Origin: Rostratula benghalensis | Taxonomy: Eukaryota; Chordata; Aves; Charadriiformes; Rostratulidae | Direction: 5' to 3' | Assembly (NCBI GenBank): GCA_013399305.1 | Contig: VXAI01000021.1 | Coordinates: 186,001-250,000, forward strand | Length of the DNA stretch: 64,000 nt | In this document: positions 11,640 to 23,845 of the stretch, piece after piece | Layout of the letters: the number at the start of each line of letters is the position of its first letter | How positions within the stretch are numbered: the first letter of the stretch is position 1 | Notes under the pieces: model-generated | Database searches by the model: none | Seen by the model: the letters and a program-made list of their open reading frames with translations, nothing else | What the model was told of the DNA's origin: nothing | Made by a program: the position numbers and the translations under genes

Positions 11640-12900
11640 GACATCAATAGGTCCATGAGGCCTATAAGCAAGGAATTATTTTTGCAGTTGCTTCCTGACA
11701 TCTGCCACCCTTTTCCATTACTGTGACCAAGGAGGATCCTTTCACTTAAGTGTTCAAGCAGTTTTAAGCTCTGGCTCCTATTGTCCATCTGAAGGGCTAC
11801 TTCTAAAGCAGACTCAGGTGTTCAGCACTGATGTTGTAGCCTGCTCCTGTGTCAGGGCTGTAAAGAAGTGATGCGGATTACCAAAAATCTGTAAGGATAC
11901 TGGAATGAGGTAGACTGGATTTTTTTAGTTGGGTTATCCCTTAAGATTTCACTTGATCTTGGTAGCCAGTACTTCTAATGAATGATATGAAACATGGGGA
12001 AGATACCACCTGTACTTGTATTACACACATCTTTGGAATGCCAGGAAATTATATTAAACTCAAAATTGGAAGGCCTTTGCTTGAAGTGAAAGTGCTGGTG
12101 TGTATAAACCAAACCTAAGGAAGAGCTTTTCAGATAACTTCAAGTAGAATAGACTCCGTCTTGGGTGCATGAGGGAAAGAAACAGTGAAATTATTTTGAC
12201 TCTTGTCAGAACATCAAGCTCAGGTCTTGTCTCTTTTGAAATTGACTCAGATGCACATCTATTTGATCACAAATACTTACTGGGCTGCAGTTTCCTATCA
12301 ATAGGCATGAGACAAGAATGAAAATCTTGTAACTGGAGTTTGCTGTGTAGCAAGAAGCTACTGAACCTCTTAGGGTATCATTGCTGCTATGCTCGCTACA
12401 AATGACTTTTGGCTCCTTGAGTTTGGGAGTTGCAGTGCAAATCAGACATTGGTTCAGGAAAACTAGAGATGAAATACATTTAGATGAATTCATCTAGTCA
12501 AAGTCCTGCTCATGGAAGGCTATATGCTGCAGCATATTTTTGGGGGTGCTGAAGTGACTCAGGGTGAAATACTAACACTCCGTTCAATGCTGTGCTGGTT
12601 TGGAGGACTTAGGGTCAGGTTCAGGCTTTTCATGATGGGCCTGCATTGCCATGAGAATGCACGAGCTCTTGTTAAGGGTAATGTGGTAGAGGAACCCTCT
12701 TGGCACTATAGTGGCATTGGCAGTTTAGTCAAATGCTACTAGATGCTTGTACGCTTGTATTTTGAAGCTCAGGGGCACTTTTTACTTTTAGTGGTATAAT
12801 AATATGTACTATTTTATTTCATTGTTTAATTGCACAGATTTAGATGTACTTGTGATGGACTGCCCTGCTTTAACAGCCCTTTCTGAAAAGTGATTTCTTC
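11640..12900. other. unique noncoding DNA
   Basis: No repeat family, RNA gene or convincing coding segment seen. Frames at 12206-12493 (minus) and 12512-12742 (plus) lack domain features and splice support. Confidence 0.45.
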
Positions 12901-12920
12901 TAGTGCTTTGGAATCCTTAC

Positions 12921-13025
12921 CTTGTAGACTGGACATAAAGGGTACAAGTTGCGGAGAGGAGATGGAGGGCAATGTCTGTTGTGCTCTTCTATGAATCATG
13001 AGGGCAATGGGTTTAGGGGCACACT
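12921..13025 (-). other. candidate internal exon, phase 1-1
   Basis: A 105-bp minus-strand segment, open for 34 full codons (includes CAPKPIALMIHRRAQQ and PQLVPFMSSLQ), ends in a very strong donor (CAAG followed by GTAAGG). The acceptor (TATTGTGGTGTTCAAG) is mediocre. Its phases match the minus-strand segments at 34228-34270 and 5804-5911, so they could in principle be read together. Not recognised. Confidence 0.22.
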
Positions 13026-13367
13026 CTTGAACACCACAATATACATCTATATTGCGTGGAAAGGATGAGACCCAGTTTTGTCTCACTTTTTGATCAGGAT
13101 AGGAGGTCACACACCTGTAATCTGCTTGTTAATCTTTAGGGTAGGAACTAGCACTACATGGAAGCCTAGTGATGCTCTGTACAAGATAGCAAGTTATATA
13201 CTAGAAGTTTTTCATTCACTGAAGTTTTACCATTGGCACTCCTTTCTGTCCTTTTTATTGCAAACTTTCTAACCTTTTATATTTATGGTTGCTGGCAGGA
13301 AGCACTACTACATGGAGATATAAATAATCACATTACAAAATACTTTTTTTGTTTTCCATGCTTCACC

Positions 13368-13381
13368 AAAAAAAAAAAAAA
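13368..13381. repeat. oligo(A) run
   Basis: Fourteen A residues. No AATAAA lies within 30 bases upstream on the plus strand, so it is not an obvious retrocopy tail. Confidence 0.9.
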
Positions 13382-13499
13382 GTTTAATTTTCTCTATCAC
13401 AAAGAGACACTTTTCCTGTGAATGTGTTTGTATGTACCTATCATGAGAACAGTGACAATAAAAAGTTCTCGTGATGAGAAAAGAATCAATGTTAGCTGG

Positions 13500-14236
13500 T
13501 GACTGTCCAGTATCCCGTGCACAAACACAGGCTAGACAGAGAATGGCTTCAGAGCAGCCCTGAGGAGGACTTAGGGGCGTTGGTGGATGAGAAGCTCAAT
13601 GTGACCCAGCAATGCATGCTCACAGCACAGAAAGCCAACTGCATTCTGGAGTATGTCAAAAGAAGCATGGCCAGCAGGTTGAGGGAGGTGATTCTGCTCC
13701 TCTACTTTGCTCTGGTGAAACCCGACCTGGAATATTGAGTCCGCAGCACAGGAAGGACCTGTGGGACCAAGTCCAGACGAGGACTACAAAGATGATCAGA
13801 AGGCTGGAGCACCTCTCCTATAAAGACAGACTGAGAGAGTTGGGGTTGTTCAGCCTGGAGAAGAGAAGGCTCCAGGGAGAACTTATAGCAGCCTTCCAGT
13901 ACATAAAGCGGGCCTACAGGAAAGATGGGGAGGGACTCTTTATCAGGGAGTGTAGTGATAGGATGAGGAGTAGCAGTCTTAAGTTGAAAGAGGGGAGATG
14001 TAAATTAGATACTAGGAAGAAATTCTTCACTGTGAGGGTGGTGAGACACTGGAACAGGTTCCCCAGAGAAGTTGTGGATGCCCCACCCTTGAATGTATTC
14101 AAGGCCAGGTTGGTCAAGACCAAGTTGGTCAAGTATTCAAGACTGTCATCTAGTGGGAGGTGTCCCTGCCCATGGCAGGGGGTTTGGAATTAGATGATCT
14201 TTAAGGTCCCTTCCAACCCAAACCATTCTATGATCT
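13500..14236 (+). mobile_element. CR1 LINE, 5'-truncated, ORF2 C-terminus
   Basis: The longest CR1 in the window. It keeps the last part of ORF2 (the reverse-transcriptase protein), visible as EEDLGALVDEKLNV in the frame starting at 13499 and, after a frameshift near 13740, as GLFSLEKRRLQGELIAAFQY and FPREVVDAPPLNVFKARL in the frame ending at 14193. It ends with the CR1 3' untranslated tail: 'catggcagggggtttggaat', then 'ttccaacccaaaccattcta'. The catalytic polymerase part is missing, so the copy is dead. Very high similarity to general CR1 structure makes this call secure; the exact 5' edge is approximate. Confidence 0.97.
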
Positions 14237-14258
14237 TGCATTTGCTTACTTTCTTTAG

Positions 14259-14306
14259 AAAAGCAATAGGAATATGCTCCCAGGCTCATTGCCTGGGGTT
14301 GTACAG
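14259..14306 (+). other. candidate 48-nt exon, phase 0-0
   Basis: Immediately beyond the CR1 end, an acceptor TTGCTTACTTTCTTTAG and a donor ACAG followed by GTGAGC enclose exactly 48 bases. They are open in frame 0 (KSNRNMLPGSLPGVVQ) and also in a second frame. The segment contains a 7-bp hairpin (CCCAGGC/GCCTGGG). Two open frames and no neighbour make a pseudo-exon likely. Confidence 0.15.
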
Positions 14307-14309
14307 GTG

Positions 14310-17300
14310 AGCTGGCTGCTTCATTGTTGGAATCTCTCTCTGCTCATGTGAACTGATATTTTTTTGGTATTTTGTTTAAATGCCATCCCATCAGCAGTGT
14401 TAAAGGAGGCTGAACAACCACTCAGTGCAGAAGATCCATTGTCATGGTTGGATACGTAGATGATTGTGAGCATGACATTCAGAGATGAGTTTCAGAAAGA
14501 TGAAAAAGAGGGTTTTAAAAACAAATAAATAAGAGATGCTATCCAGCAGTCCCAGACACGTACCTAGACAAGACACTTAAAATCACTGAGCTGTTAACAG
14601 CAAGTTTGCCTCACTTCATCAAATGCATCAAGCACAGTGCTTCTGAGAGATAAAAGATGAAAGCTCACATTGGTCACCCTCTCTTGGATTTCGTTTGCCT
14701 TTCTGAGTGTTCTATTGCTTTGCTTTGCTTGAGTTTAGGGGAGGGCTGGGAGGAAGAGTTTCTGCTGAAGAAAGTTTTAAATTAGTGATTGACAAACTCT
14801 CCCAAGTGAGAACAGTTTAGCTGAGTTAACAGTTAAGAAGTCATTTCAGAAACCTTAGCACCATGGAAGTTATTTGAGTGGGCATAACCAGTGACTCAAA
14901 CAGCTATTTTTTTGGCATTCCAAATAGTGTTATTTTTTCCAAAGGAATTTTACATCATTTGTAGTTTGTTTTGGACCCATCAAGTCCTAAACTCAAGGTT
15001 CTACTGCACTCACTGTGAATACTATATAGACCAGTAAATAGTTTTAAAATGAAGAAACAATACAGGAGAGGCAATCGAAAACAGGCAGACCTCACTGGAC
15101 TCTTCCTTGTAACAATTTCTCTGGAAAGATTATTCCAGGTAATTTTTCTCTCTTTTGTCGGCCTTCAGTGTCCATGGCACCGACCTGTTTTCATAAAATT
15201 CAACATTACAATTCTTGTGGTTTGTGTGCACTTACTGGGTTGGGTACTGTTGGAACTGTTTTCTTGGCATGCTTATATTATGGGAAAGAAACCAACGTCT
15301 GTCTGCTGCTTCTACCTGCTATTCACATTCCATCATTTAAAAACAAGAAGGTATTTAATATAGCTGAAGGATTGCAAGCTTGAGTAAGAGGCATTTTGTT
15401 TCCCTTATCATCTTAGTATACAACTTTTTGAAATGGGTCTTCTCATGTAAATTTGTTGATTGAGTTTTTCAGATTTTTGAATGAAGAAAGTACCCAAAGA
15501 GAATGCCTCTACTAGCTCTGCTCTTGTAATCTGCCTACCACCAATTTCAGACCTCAGATTGAAAGTCTTGCCTTTCTTAGGCTTCTTAAAGCAGTGAGGA
15601 GACCCGGCATAGGGAACTTCTTTAAAATGCCCAGTGTTTCTCATTGGAGAACATAGGCAAATCCAGTGTCTGTCTGCATTGTTAAAATCATAGCTTGTTT
15701 TTTTCCCATGTCCCAACCCTTAGGAAACACAGAAACCTTTTTTCCACTGGTCTCTTAACATCTCTGTTATCCCCACTTTGGTCCATGTGTGCTAAAATAC
15801 TGAGTTTTACTTGTGATTCTGATCATGTCACATTCTGTTGATTCTTCCACTTACTCTGCTTTTTTATGATACCATATTCAAGGTTCTGATTCCCCCCTTC
15901 AGAGATCATTAGCTTTCCTCTTTCTATCTCTTCTCTCTCTGTGCTCTCCCCAACGTCTTCTGTTTATCTTTGCCTTCAGTGCCTGTGGCACAGTGTCCTT
16001 CTTGCACAGTTGCCTACCTGACATCATCTCCCTTTCTTTAAGACATCCTTAAGACTGATTCCTTTTTAGTGTCTGCAAGCAATCAGCTTGCTAATGATGG
16101 CTAGGTTTAACAGCAGACTAGGGATTGCTAATGGTATTTATTTATTCATGCTCCTTGTGGAAGATAAAACATCCAGTTGATTGTGATTAGCTGATCTAGA
16201 TAACCTTATCCTTATTTTCATCTTCCCTCCCAGTCTCCATCCAAGTCTTTTATTTTAATTTGTTTTGTGATTCAGTTCCAAACTTTTAAAGTCATTGGCC
16301 TGTGCTTTTTATTGTTTGTACTGCAGCTTGCACAGTGAGGTCCTTGTCCCAACTAGGAAGCTTGAACTTAATGACATAAATGATAGCTATTGCTAGTACT
16401 GTACCGTTTTAGCCTGGGATTTTCAAGAATGCTTAGGAATGCAGCTGGGCACGTGGTCTGGAATCCTGAAGATACTGTACTCATAGTTCTATGCAATGGG
16501 ATTATTACCAGTTTGTTGAGGAGATACTTGGTGGGTGTGAAAACAGGGTCATTTGGGGTGCTTGGTGGTGAATAAAGTCAGTCCTTGCAGGGGTGGTGAG
16601 GCTGTAGGACAGCACTAGCAGTGCATGCTGTACTCTGGGAAATTACATGGCTCGGCACTTCCAGTGCATAACAGAAGATGAAGGCTTGATCCCATCATAT
16701 GTGTACATTGCGGTCGTTCATCAGCTGCTCTGAATTTGGTTGGTTACGATTTTTCTATTCCATTTCAATCAGAATGAAAGCAGTGCAATTCTAAACGTCT
16801 TAAACTTTGGTGCTTGTGAAAGACAGCCTGAAAGTGCATCAAGGATGCTGTGTTCAGTCACACTCAGAACTTCCAACCCATACCATTTTACTGTTTTCCA
16901 TCGTAGACCTTCCAGACGTCAGGTTTTGTAAGAAGTCTGGGAGGGCCCTCAAAAGGTACCTGTTGCATCCTTTGTCCACACTGTCTATGGAAGACTTTCC
17001 CGAGCTTTTTCTGAAAGACCTCCCAGTCTTCTCATGGAGATTCTGTGATGTTGCCAGTATTTAACTGATCTCATCATTAGTAAAGACTTCCTGGACTGAA
17101 ACTTTCCTGCTGCAATTTAAAACCTTTTAAACTTCTTTTATGATTCTTTTATACTCTTTTGAATTCACTCTAATTGACTTGCAACATCCTTGAAGTATGA
17201 TACGTGGTGTTGCTGAGTCCTTGGTAGTACAAAATATGTAGGCAAGATGGATGCTTAAAGAGCATGGCTTACAGATGAGGCTTTTATTCATACCGTCTAC

Positions 17301-19100
17301 TATGATTTAGCAATCGGTGACTCTTCTGTGCTGTGTACAGCTGAGTCCACCTATGTTTCTGGAACATAATTTAAGCTTTTCTGAAGGAGAGTGAAAATTG
17401 TCCTGTGTTGTGAAGTAATTTCATAATGCGACTAAAGTCACTGGTTGCCAGTCTGGACCCTCTAAAGGTGTATATGCCGTGAGGCAGATGCGAACTCATT
17501 TTCCACATTGACTCTGTGGGAATCCCATCAGAATTCAGCAAATGACTCCCAGTTGTGAGTCATAGGTGCTGTATGAGCAAAACTGGCATCATAAACAAGA
17601 CCACCAGTCCAGCCCTTGGCTGAAATAGTTTCTGAAGGATGAAGTAAGGAGACATTTTATTCGTCCCTCTGTGCCTATCTCTGAATCTGTTTTCACCTTA
17701 CTCCACTGGTAATCAGGCTTGTGTTGCCCACTGCTCGGTAGGCTCATTTGGAAAAGTGTGTTGAGGAGTAAAGAATGCTTTGCATTACATTTCATTTGCA
17801 GATATGTGCACATGAGTTCTAGATAGTTGGTGAAAGCAAAAAAACTTTCTCCCAGTATGCATTTGATTATGGACCCTCTTTTTATCCTTCACTTGTCTGT
17901 AGTGTTAAGGGTTAGCACCAAGAGGCAAATCGGAACAGATTGCCAGAGACCCACAGCTATTGAATTTAGCAGCAACAGCCAGGGAAGAAAATTCAGTGAA
18001 AACCAGTTAAAGATGTAGCCTTAAGGCATGAAAAACAACTTATTGAAACATTTATTCATTTATTTTTAAATTTAAAAGCACCAAATGAGACTGCATTTTA
18101 TCTTTGTCAAGACATCAAAAAATGCCTTATGCTGAATTTTTCTTCAGGAGCCTAATGGACTAGTTCTTAAGTGTGTAGCTTCTTGAGTGAAACAGAACAA
18201 GCTTTTCATTTTTCATGAATGCTGGAAAATCTAAACTGTAGGTACAAAAATTGCTTGAGCACATCTTTTAATATTTTGATTTGTTTATAAAGTCCTGTAT
18301 GTCCAGGATAGGACAGAAAGGAAAAAAAAAAATGTTCAAGACTTGCACAAATACTGCTTTTCAGTCTTTGAATGTTAACAGTATTTAATTTTGCACTTGT
18401 CATGTTGACCCTGTCTAGTTTTAGTGTGCTTGAATTATAAATTAAAAATGAAAATATCCCTCCTAGTTTTTAAAGACTTTCAAGAAATTTGCTGCTTTTC
18501 TATGCACCAGAAATTGAAATATCTAAATGCTTGTGTTTTCTTACCAATTTTCTTTGTGGTTTACTTTGTCATTGATGAAATAAATCATACAAAATTAAAC
18601 ACCTTTATTTTGTTAAAGAAAGGTGATCTATGCTAGGTATCAAATGGATAATTGTGATGGTAGAGCTTAAGACATGGCATCTTCTCAGAAAACTGAGATG
18701 TCACCTTTATTCTTTAGTTCGGTGTCATTTCTGCATTTATGGCAAAATGATCATGGACCACTGACATGTCACAGAAATACCTACAAGCAGAATTCTCAAG
18801 AGAAAATCCTGAGGTTAGGTCACTACATTCCCAAAGACCCTGTGACAGGCAAGCTGGTATTTATTTTATGTGAGTGCAAATATCCATGAACATGTGCAGT
18901 AGTGAAGATAGGCGTCCTCTCCTGAGGTTCTCACAGTTGAACTTTAGCAAATAATGCAACAAAGAGAAGAAAGAAGATCCACTTAAAAAATTGTCTGTGT
19001 GAGACTCAGATTGACAAATGAGAAAATACATTTGAAAGCAATATCAGAGAGACAAAAATTTCATGGAACAAAGTCCCTCTGTCATTTAAATATGGTCAGT
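14310..19100. other. unique noncoding DNA
   Basis: No secure gene or transposon. A stretch at roughly 15990-16330 is repeat-free and could be regulatory, but I see no specific signal. The plus-strand frame at 15049-15363 is unsupported. Confidence 0.4.
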
Positions 19101-19114
19101 TGTATTTGGCTGGG

Positions 19115-19225
19115 ACATCTCCTTCTGCAATACTGACCTTTCTGCAGTGTCATTTGCACACATGGTCCCAGAAGGTCACCAAGTTTGCATACTGGCACTA
19201 GTATTGCAGGATCAGGCCCTTTGTA
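19115..19225. repeat. ancient interspersed repeat relic
   Basis: Ends with 'gtattgcaggatcaggccct', a signature I associate with an old amniote interspersed repeat also seen at 23740-23845. The family name is uncertain. Confidence 0.35.
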
Positions 19226-19479
19226 CTGGGAGGAAGATGGAGTGTAGGGAGGGGATCTGATAGAGGGCAGGTGTTGACAATTAATTCACGAATTAGAAGG
19301 AAGGAAACTCATAAGGTCATCATGTCCCCCACTGTGTTGTTCATATGCTTATTAGAAAATCTTCCCCATTCCCCCTGCTGATGCAAGGCAAAGGGAGGTG
19401 TGAGCTGACAAGATGAATGATGAAGGCTTCCCTCAACCCATTGCCTCACTGTGATGGAGTGACATATTTAACCTCCCCT

Positions 19480-20060
19480 GATGCTACTGCTGCAGGTGAA
19501 ATGAATTATGCGACCCTCTGAATCCCTTATCGGTGCTAGGCTGTCTCAGGGGCTGGATGCAGCAGCTATAATTTTGGAGTTCTTTCCCTGCTTTAATGCC
19601 AAGTACAAATCATGCACATTTCTCTGCTTGAAGACCCCAGGCTGCTTTGAATATGGAACTGGTCTCCCTAGGGGATATGAAGGGGAGGGGAGAATGGTGA
19701 TAGAAGATAGGAGACCTGCACGGAATTGCTAATCAGGCTCTGCCCTCTGTCTTCCCAGGCTGCAAATGGCTCCTTGCTGTGTTTCGAGCTTCACAAAGCA
19801 AAGCACCTTCATTGTCAGACTCGCAGAAAGTACTTTACGTGTCCGCTGCAAAGGGTGGGTGGAGAATAGGTAGCCCCATTTTTAAAGTTGCTGGAGGAGC
19901 CTAATTAAGCTGGTGATTTTCTTGTTTGGGAAGCTGGTCACTGGTAGCCTTGAAGGTAATGAAATATGTCGGTCGGAAATGCTTTCCATCTCTCTGGAGC
20001 AATGAATTTTGCTTGTCAAGTGGCCTGTTTTACTCTGGACGGTCAGAACTGTGAGTCTCT
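19480..20060. promoter_or_regulatory. possible conserved regulatory block
   Basis: A repeat-free stretch of more even base composition than its surroundings. It contains a homeodomain-type TAATTA core at 19902 and several palindromic or compact motifs. It has no long open frame. Such texture is typical of conserved noncoding elements, but conservation cannot be seen in one sequence. Confidence 0.25.
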
Positions 20061-21027
20061 CTTGGCTTGATCACCCTTTCTGCATTGGCATTGTTTGCTT
20101 ATGTTTCTTATTATCTGTGAGCTCTCCTCTTTCCTGCATGTAGGGCTGGATAGAAAGATTCTACTTTAAAACAAAACAAAACCCCAGCAGCAACACAAAG
20201 GATAACTTCACCAGAGTGAAGAAAACAAGTACTGTAGTACTGCAGGGCAGGGTAACTTTATGCCCTGAAGCACCAAGAACAAATACCTCAAAATACAAGT
20301 TCCCTGATGTTGGATGATTAAAGAACCCATGGGTGGGGATGTAAAGAAAGTGCTAATAGCACACACAGCATTTAATTATTAATAGAGCCTATAAATTGCA
20401 ATGGTCTGTTTATACCCCTTATACTCCTCCTTTGGCTTCTCTTCCTGTTGAGATCAAGCACTTGAGATGCTACAGAGCTTTCCTGTACAGTGCCATGGGA
20501 GGTGGGCTCAATTTCTTCTGCTACAGATAGATGTTCTGTGGGCTGGGACTTCCAGAATAAAACAAACAAAGCAAAAATAGGTGTGAGATGGAGGGCAAGG
20601 AAGTGCTCACAAATACTCCTGTGCACAAGCAACAATTCGTATGTGTGTGTAGGACCTTTGTCAGTATTTTCTGTTACTGCGTAGGAGCTTGAGATTTGCC
20701 AGCTGTGGAACACTACAAAAAGTGAAGTGGTCCCTAGGCTGCCATTTCAGTTTGTTTTGTGAGCTACCTGTATGTTGCAGGGGGGATGGTCCGTGGTTTT
20801 TTGCTTAGTTATGACAATTATGTGAGGTTCTATACTGTTTGCTCAATCATTTTCACTCTCTTCTATTCTGATGATATTCAGTGCAAAATCTGTATTCAGA
20901 ATAAATTTAAGCATAATTTTTCATAGGGAAAAGTATTCACTATTTTATTATTAAAGACAGTTCAGGAAGGGAGGAAAATGTAAATACCTTAGTTGATTTA
21001 TTTTGTAGAACCTGTGTAGGTCTAGAC

Positions 21028-21071
21028 TTTTTTTTTTTTTTTTTTTTCAGGCTATTTGTATACATTTTAAT
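21028..21071 (-). repeat. oligo(T) with ATTAAA on minus strand
   Basis: On the minus strand an ATTAAA (complement of 21066-21071) is followed 18 bases later by a run of 20 A. This again resembles the 3' end of a reverse-transcribed polyadenylated RNA. No source gene recognised. Confidence 0.35.
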
Positions 21072-21644
21072 AAGGTTGCCAATTGCCACACTGCTTGAAC
21101 ACTTCTGCAAGCCCTGACATAGTCAGATTTTTACTGTTTTCAGCATTGGAAATTGGCTTAATTGGAGAAATGACCAGCAATACATAATAACAGAAACCTT
21201 AACAAAAGGAAGTGATATAGGAATGTATTTCCTTAAGTTTCATTAATGAACCCAACTTCTTTTTTCTGAAATGCAGAATTGCTTTTTGCTCAACGTATCA
21301 GAAAATGCCATCAGAGATCATATGACACTTCTGGAGTGCATTACCTTGTTTATTTTCATGATTTAGAAGGTTATTTTGTTCTTGTTAGTCACACTGCAAA
21401 CTATTGCATCCAATTTTGCATTCAGTGGATTTCTACTAAATACAGTTGTTGGGGTTTTTTAAATTGTTTTAGCTTATTTTAGTTTTCCAAACAGTTTTTG
21501 ATGGAATTTTATTTTAGCATCATATTTTGGTTGTGTGTATACCCTGATCATTGTTATTTTACTCAGCTGCTTGACATAGAAGAACAGTTGTCAGTGTCAT
21601 GAAATGTTTACTTGCTTTTCCTGGAAAAAAGAAGAGGAGAAATA

Positions 21645-21673
21645 CTCCTTGCAAGAAATCTTCTTGCAAGGAG
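21645..21673. repeat. perfect 13-bp hairpin
   Basis: CTCCTTGCAAGAA is followed by a three-base spacer and then its exact reverse complement TTCTTGCAAGGAG. A transcript would fold to a tight 13-bp stem. It is too short for a microRNA precursor and has no T-run terminator. Confidence 0.95.
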
Positions 21674-21896
21674 AACTCTAGGTTGCCTTCCCTTGGTGTT
21701 TCATCTTATTTCATAACATTCTTCATGGGCTGCATGTTCCATCTTGCTGCTTGTGCTAAAGAGTAGATGGGAAGAAGACACAAACGTGTCAGTTCTGGTT
21801 TCTCTTCCCATAAAAACCAGGGCCTCATTCTTGTGTTAAGTGGGAATAAAGGACTTAATGGGAGCACTGCCAAACTTACTACTTTTTGTGTGTTAG

Positions 21897-21951
21897 AGTT
21901 TTCATGCCTTTCATCACAAGAGGCGTTGTGCAAGTGTAAAGAATTCAATGG
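21897..21951 (+). other. candidate 55-bp exon
   Basis: Acceptor ACTACTTTTTGTGTGTTAG and donor ATGG followed by GTAAGG bound a segment open in frame 0 (SFHAFHHKRRCASVKNSM), ending in phase 1. No neighbour of matching phase found. Could be a pseudo-exon. Confidence 0.15.
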
Positions 21952-22520
21952 GTAAGGACAAATAGGTGCCAGTTTCCGTTTTGTGAGACTGTATCTCTTT
22001 CCTGTGAACTGTATAGGGAGGGCATTTTTCTCCTGTCAGGTTTAGGGAATTTGCTAGATTAGACTAGTCCGCATTTTCTTATCTTTCTAGATGTCCCTTG
22101 AAGTTATTATTTTAAGACATATTTATTCACACAGTCTAGCTCCTTCATGTTGGCTGAGTGAAACAAGTGGTTCTGAACACATCACCTCTGCTTCTCCTTC
22201 ATGTTTGCTCCTAGCTTTCATTAATCTTAGGGTTTTGAAACTACGGTTAAGGGCAGCCCTTATTCCAAGGCTGACTGGAGCCTGAGCAAGCAAAAGTGAG
22301 AGGGACAGCAGCAATTTTGGAAGCATCGATACACAAACTTCTCAAGGAGGTGCTGTCAGTGTCAAGCACTGGACCCTGAATTGAGTTTCAACGTATATCA
22401 GCACTTGCAAACTGCTGGTCTGTCTCTGAAGTGCTGCATACGTTGCCTTGGGTTCAAAGCAGACTGCCAAACCTGGGCAAAGGCTTTGCTTAGAAGCTGG
22501 TGCTGTTCAGCAGGAGAGTA

Positions 22521-22727
22521 AAATCATTGAGTGGTTAGAGTTGGAAAGGGACCTTAAAGATCATCTAGTTCCAACCCCCCTGCTATAGGCAGGGACACCT
22601 TCCACTAGACCTGCTTGCTGAAAGCCCCAACCAACCTGGGGAACAGCTCCCGGGATGGGGCATCCACAGCTTCTCTGGGCAACCTGTTCCAGTGTCTCAC
22701 CGCCCTCACAGTAAAGAAGATGAATGA
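22521..22727 (-). mobile_element. CR1 LINE fragment
   Basis: Reverse-oriented CR1 3' end: begins 'atcattgagtggttagagtt', 'ggaccttaaagatcatctag', 'ccaacccccctgctat', passes 'gatggggcatccacagcttc' and ends 'cctcacagtaaagaa'. These are the complements of the untranslated tail and the final ORF2 codons. It lacks the terminal ATTCTATG run, which has decayed. Severely 5' truncated. Confidence 0.95.
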
Positions 22728-22739
22728 TTTAACACACAA

Positions 22740-23180
22740 TGTTTAGGATCAGTGGCTCCTCGTCAGTCACCAGATGTCTGTCTCTCTACTAGTAACGGCA
22801 GAGCAGGTACCTGGCAGGCGGCCTTGCTGAGCTCTGGCTCCCCACACTCTGAGTGCTGGCAGCTGGTGGACTGGGTGAAGGTGTGCAGTTGCTGTGGTGT
22901 CAGAGCTGGGCAGTGGTTACCTTCTCCGTGGGACTGAAGCCTTCTTGTGCCGTGCTGTGGTCTGGTACATTTTCTGATGCTAGCGCTGCAAACATGGGAC
23001 GTTCTTAACTGCTGGAGGTGCCAGCAGTAGGGTTTGGAGATGTCAGGGCTGAGTCTGTAGTGAACACATTCATATTTCATTGCTTTGGCCTTTCTCCAGG
23101 ACTTTTCTAAAGCCCTGTCACACATCAATAATTTTTCATTCACGCTGTCTCCTAACATGCTGCATGTCTTGAATAGCGTG
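22740..23180. other. unique DNA, slightly G+C-richer
   Basis: Next to the CR1. A 131-codon minus-strand frame (22763-23158) has several cysteines and histidines but no recognisable domain and no splice signals of note. Treated as a chance frame. Confidence 0.35.
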
Positions 23181-23739
23181 TGTTAGACGATCACTGCAAA
23201 GGTTCAATTCCTAAATAATTACACAAACAGTAGTGAATCAGGATGTAGTATAGGAGCATCCTTTCCCCATCTACAAGGAGCAAGTGGGGCAAGTGCTTGG
23301 TTTTATTTATTCATTATGACATTTCCTTTAGATATCTCTCCTCCTTGTTTTTAATGTTACATTTGAAGTTGCACTGTGGCCCTATACGGCTTTTTTTTAT
23401 TATTTTCATTACCACTTTTTAATTATCTTCCTGGTTTTTCTTCTCTCACAGAAAAAAGAGAATGTTTGAGTACAGTGCATTGTACTTTCATTTCACAGTG
23501 CTGAGGAGATGTTTTGCCATTATGTATCATAAAAGATGGACCAGAAGCAACTTCCAGCATTCTGGGGCACAGGTCAAATTATATCCAAATTATGCATATG
23601 CATGGATGGCCCCTAGCTTCCTATGAAAAAGTCCTCTTGTGTAGTTTTTTTCTGTTTCATTAAGTGTTAAAGCTATCTATGTGCTGCTGCACTGAAGCAT
23701 TGTGGCTTTCTCTGGCAACCAGAATGCATTTGTCACTTT

Positions 23740-23845
23740 TCAACAGAGACCAGAGTGTTTCAGGTTTTATCCCTGTACTAAGTGTGTGGAAATTCTCCTG
23801 TTGATGTCTCTGGAACACTGCAGGATCAGGCCCTTACTGACACTT
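23740..23845. repeat. ancient interspersed repeat relic
   Basis: Ends with 'cactgcaggatcaggccctt', the same signature as at 19205-19222, preceded by 'ttgatgtctctgga'. Family uncertain. Confidence 0.35.

Noticed and set aside
13612..14193. 193-codon plus-strand frame as a cellular gene
   Set aside because: It is the end of CR1 ORF2 plus its 3' tail.
23203..23213. GGTTCAATTCC, resembling a tRNA B-box
   Set aside because: No A-box at the right distance, no cloverleaf arms and no terminator; a chance match.
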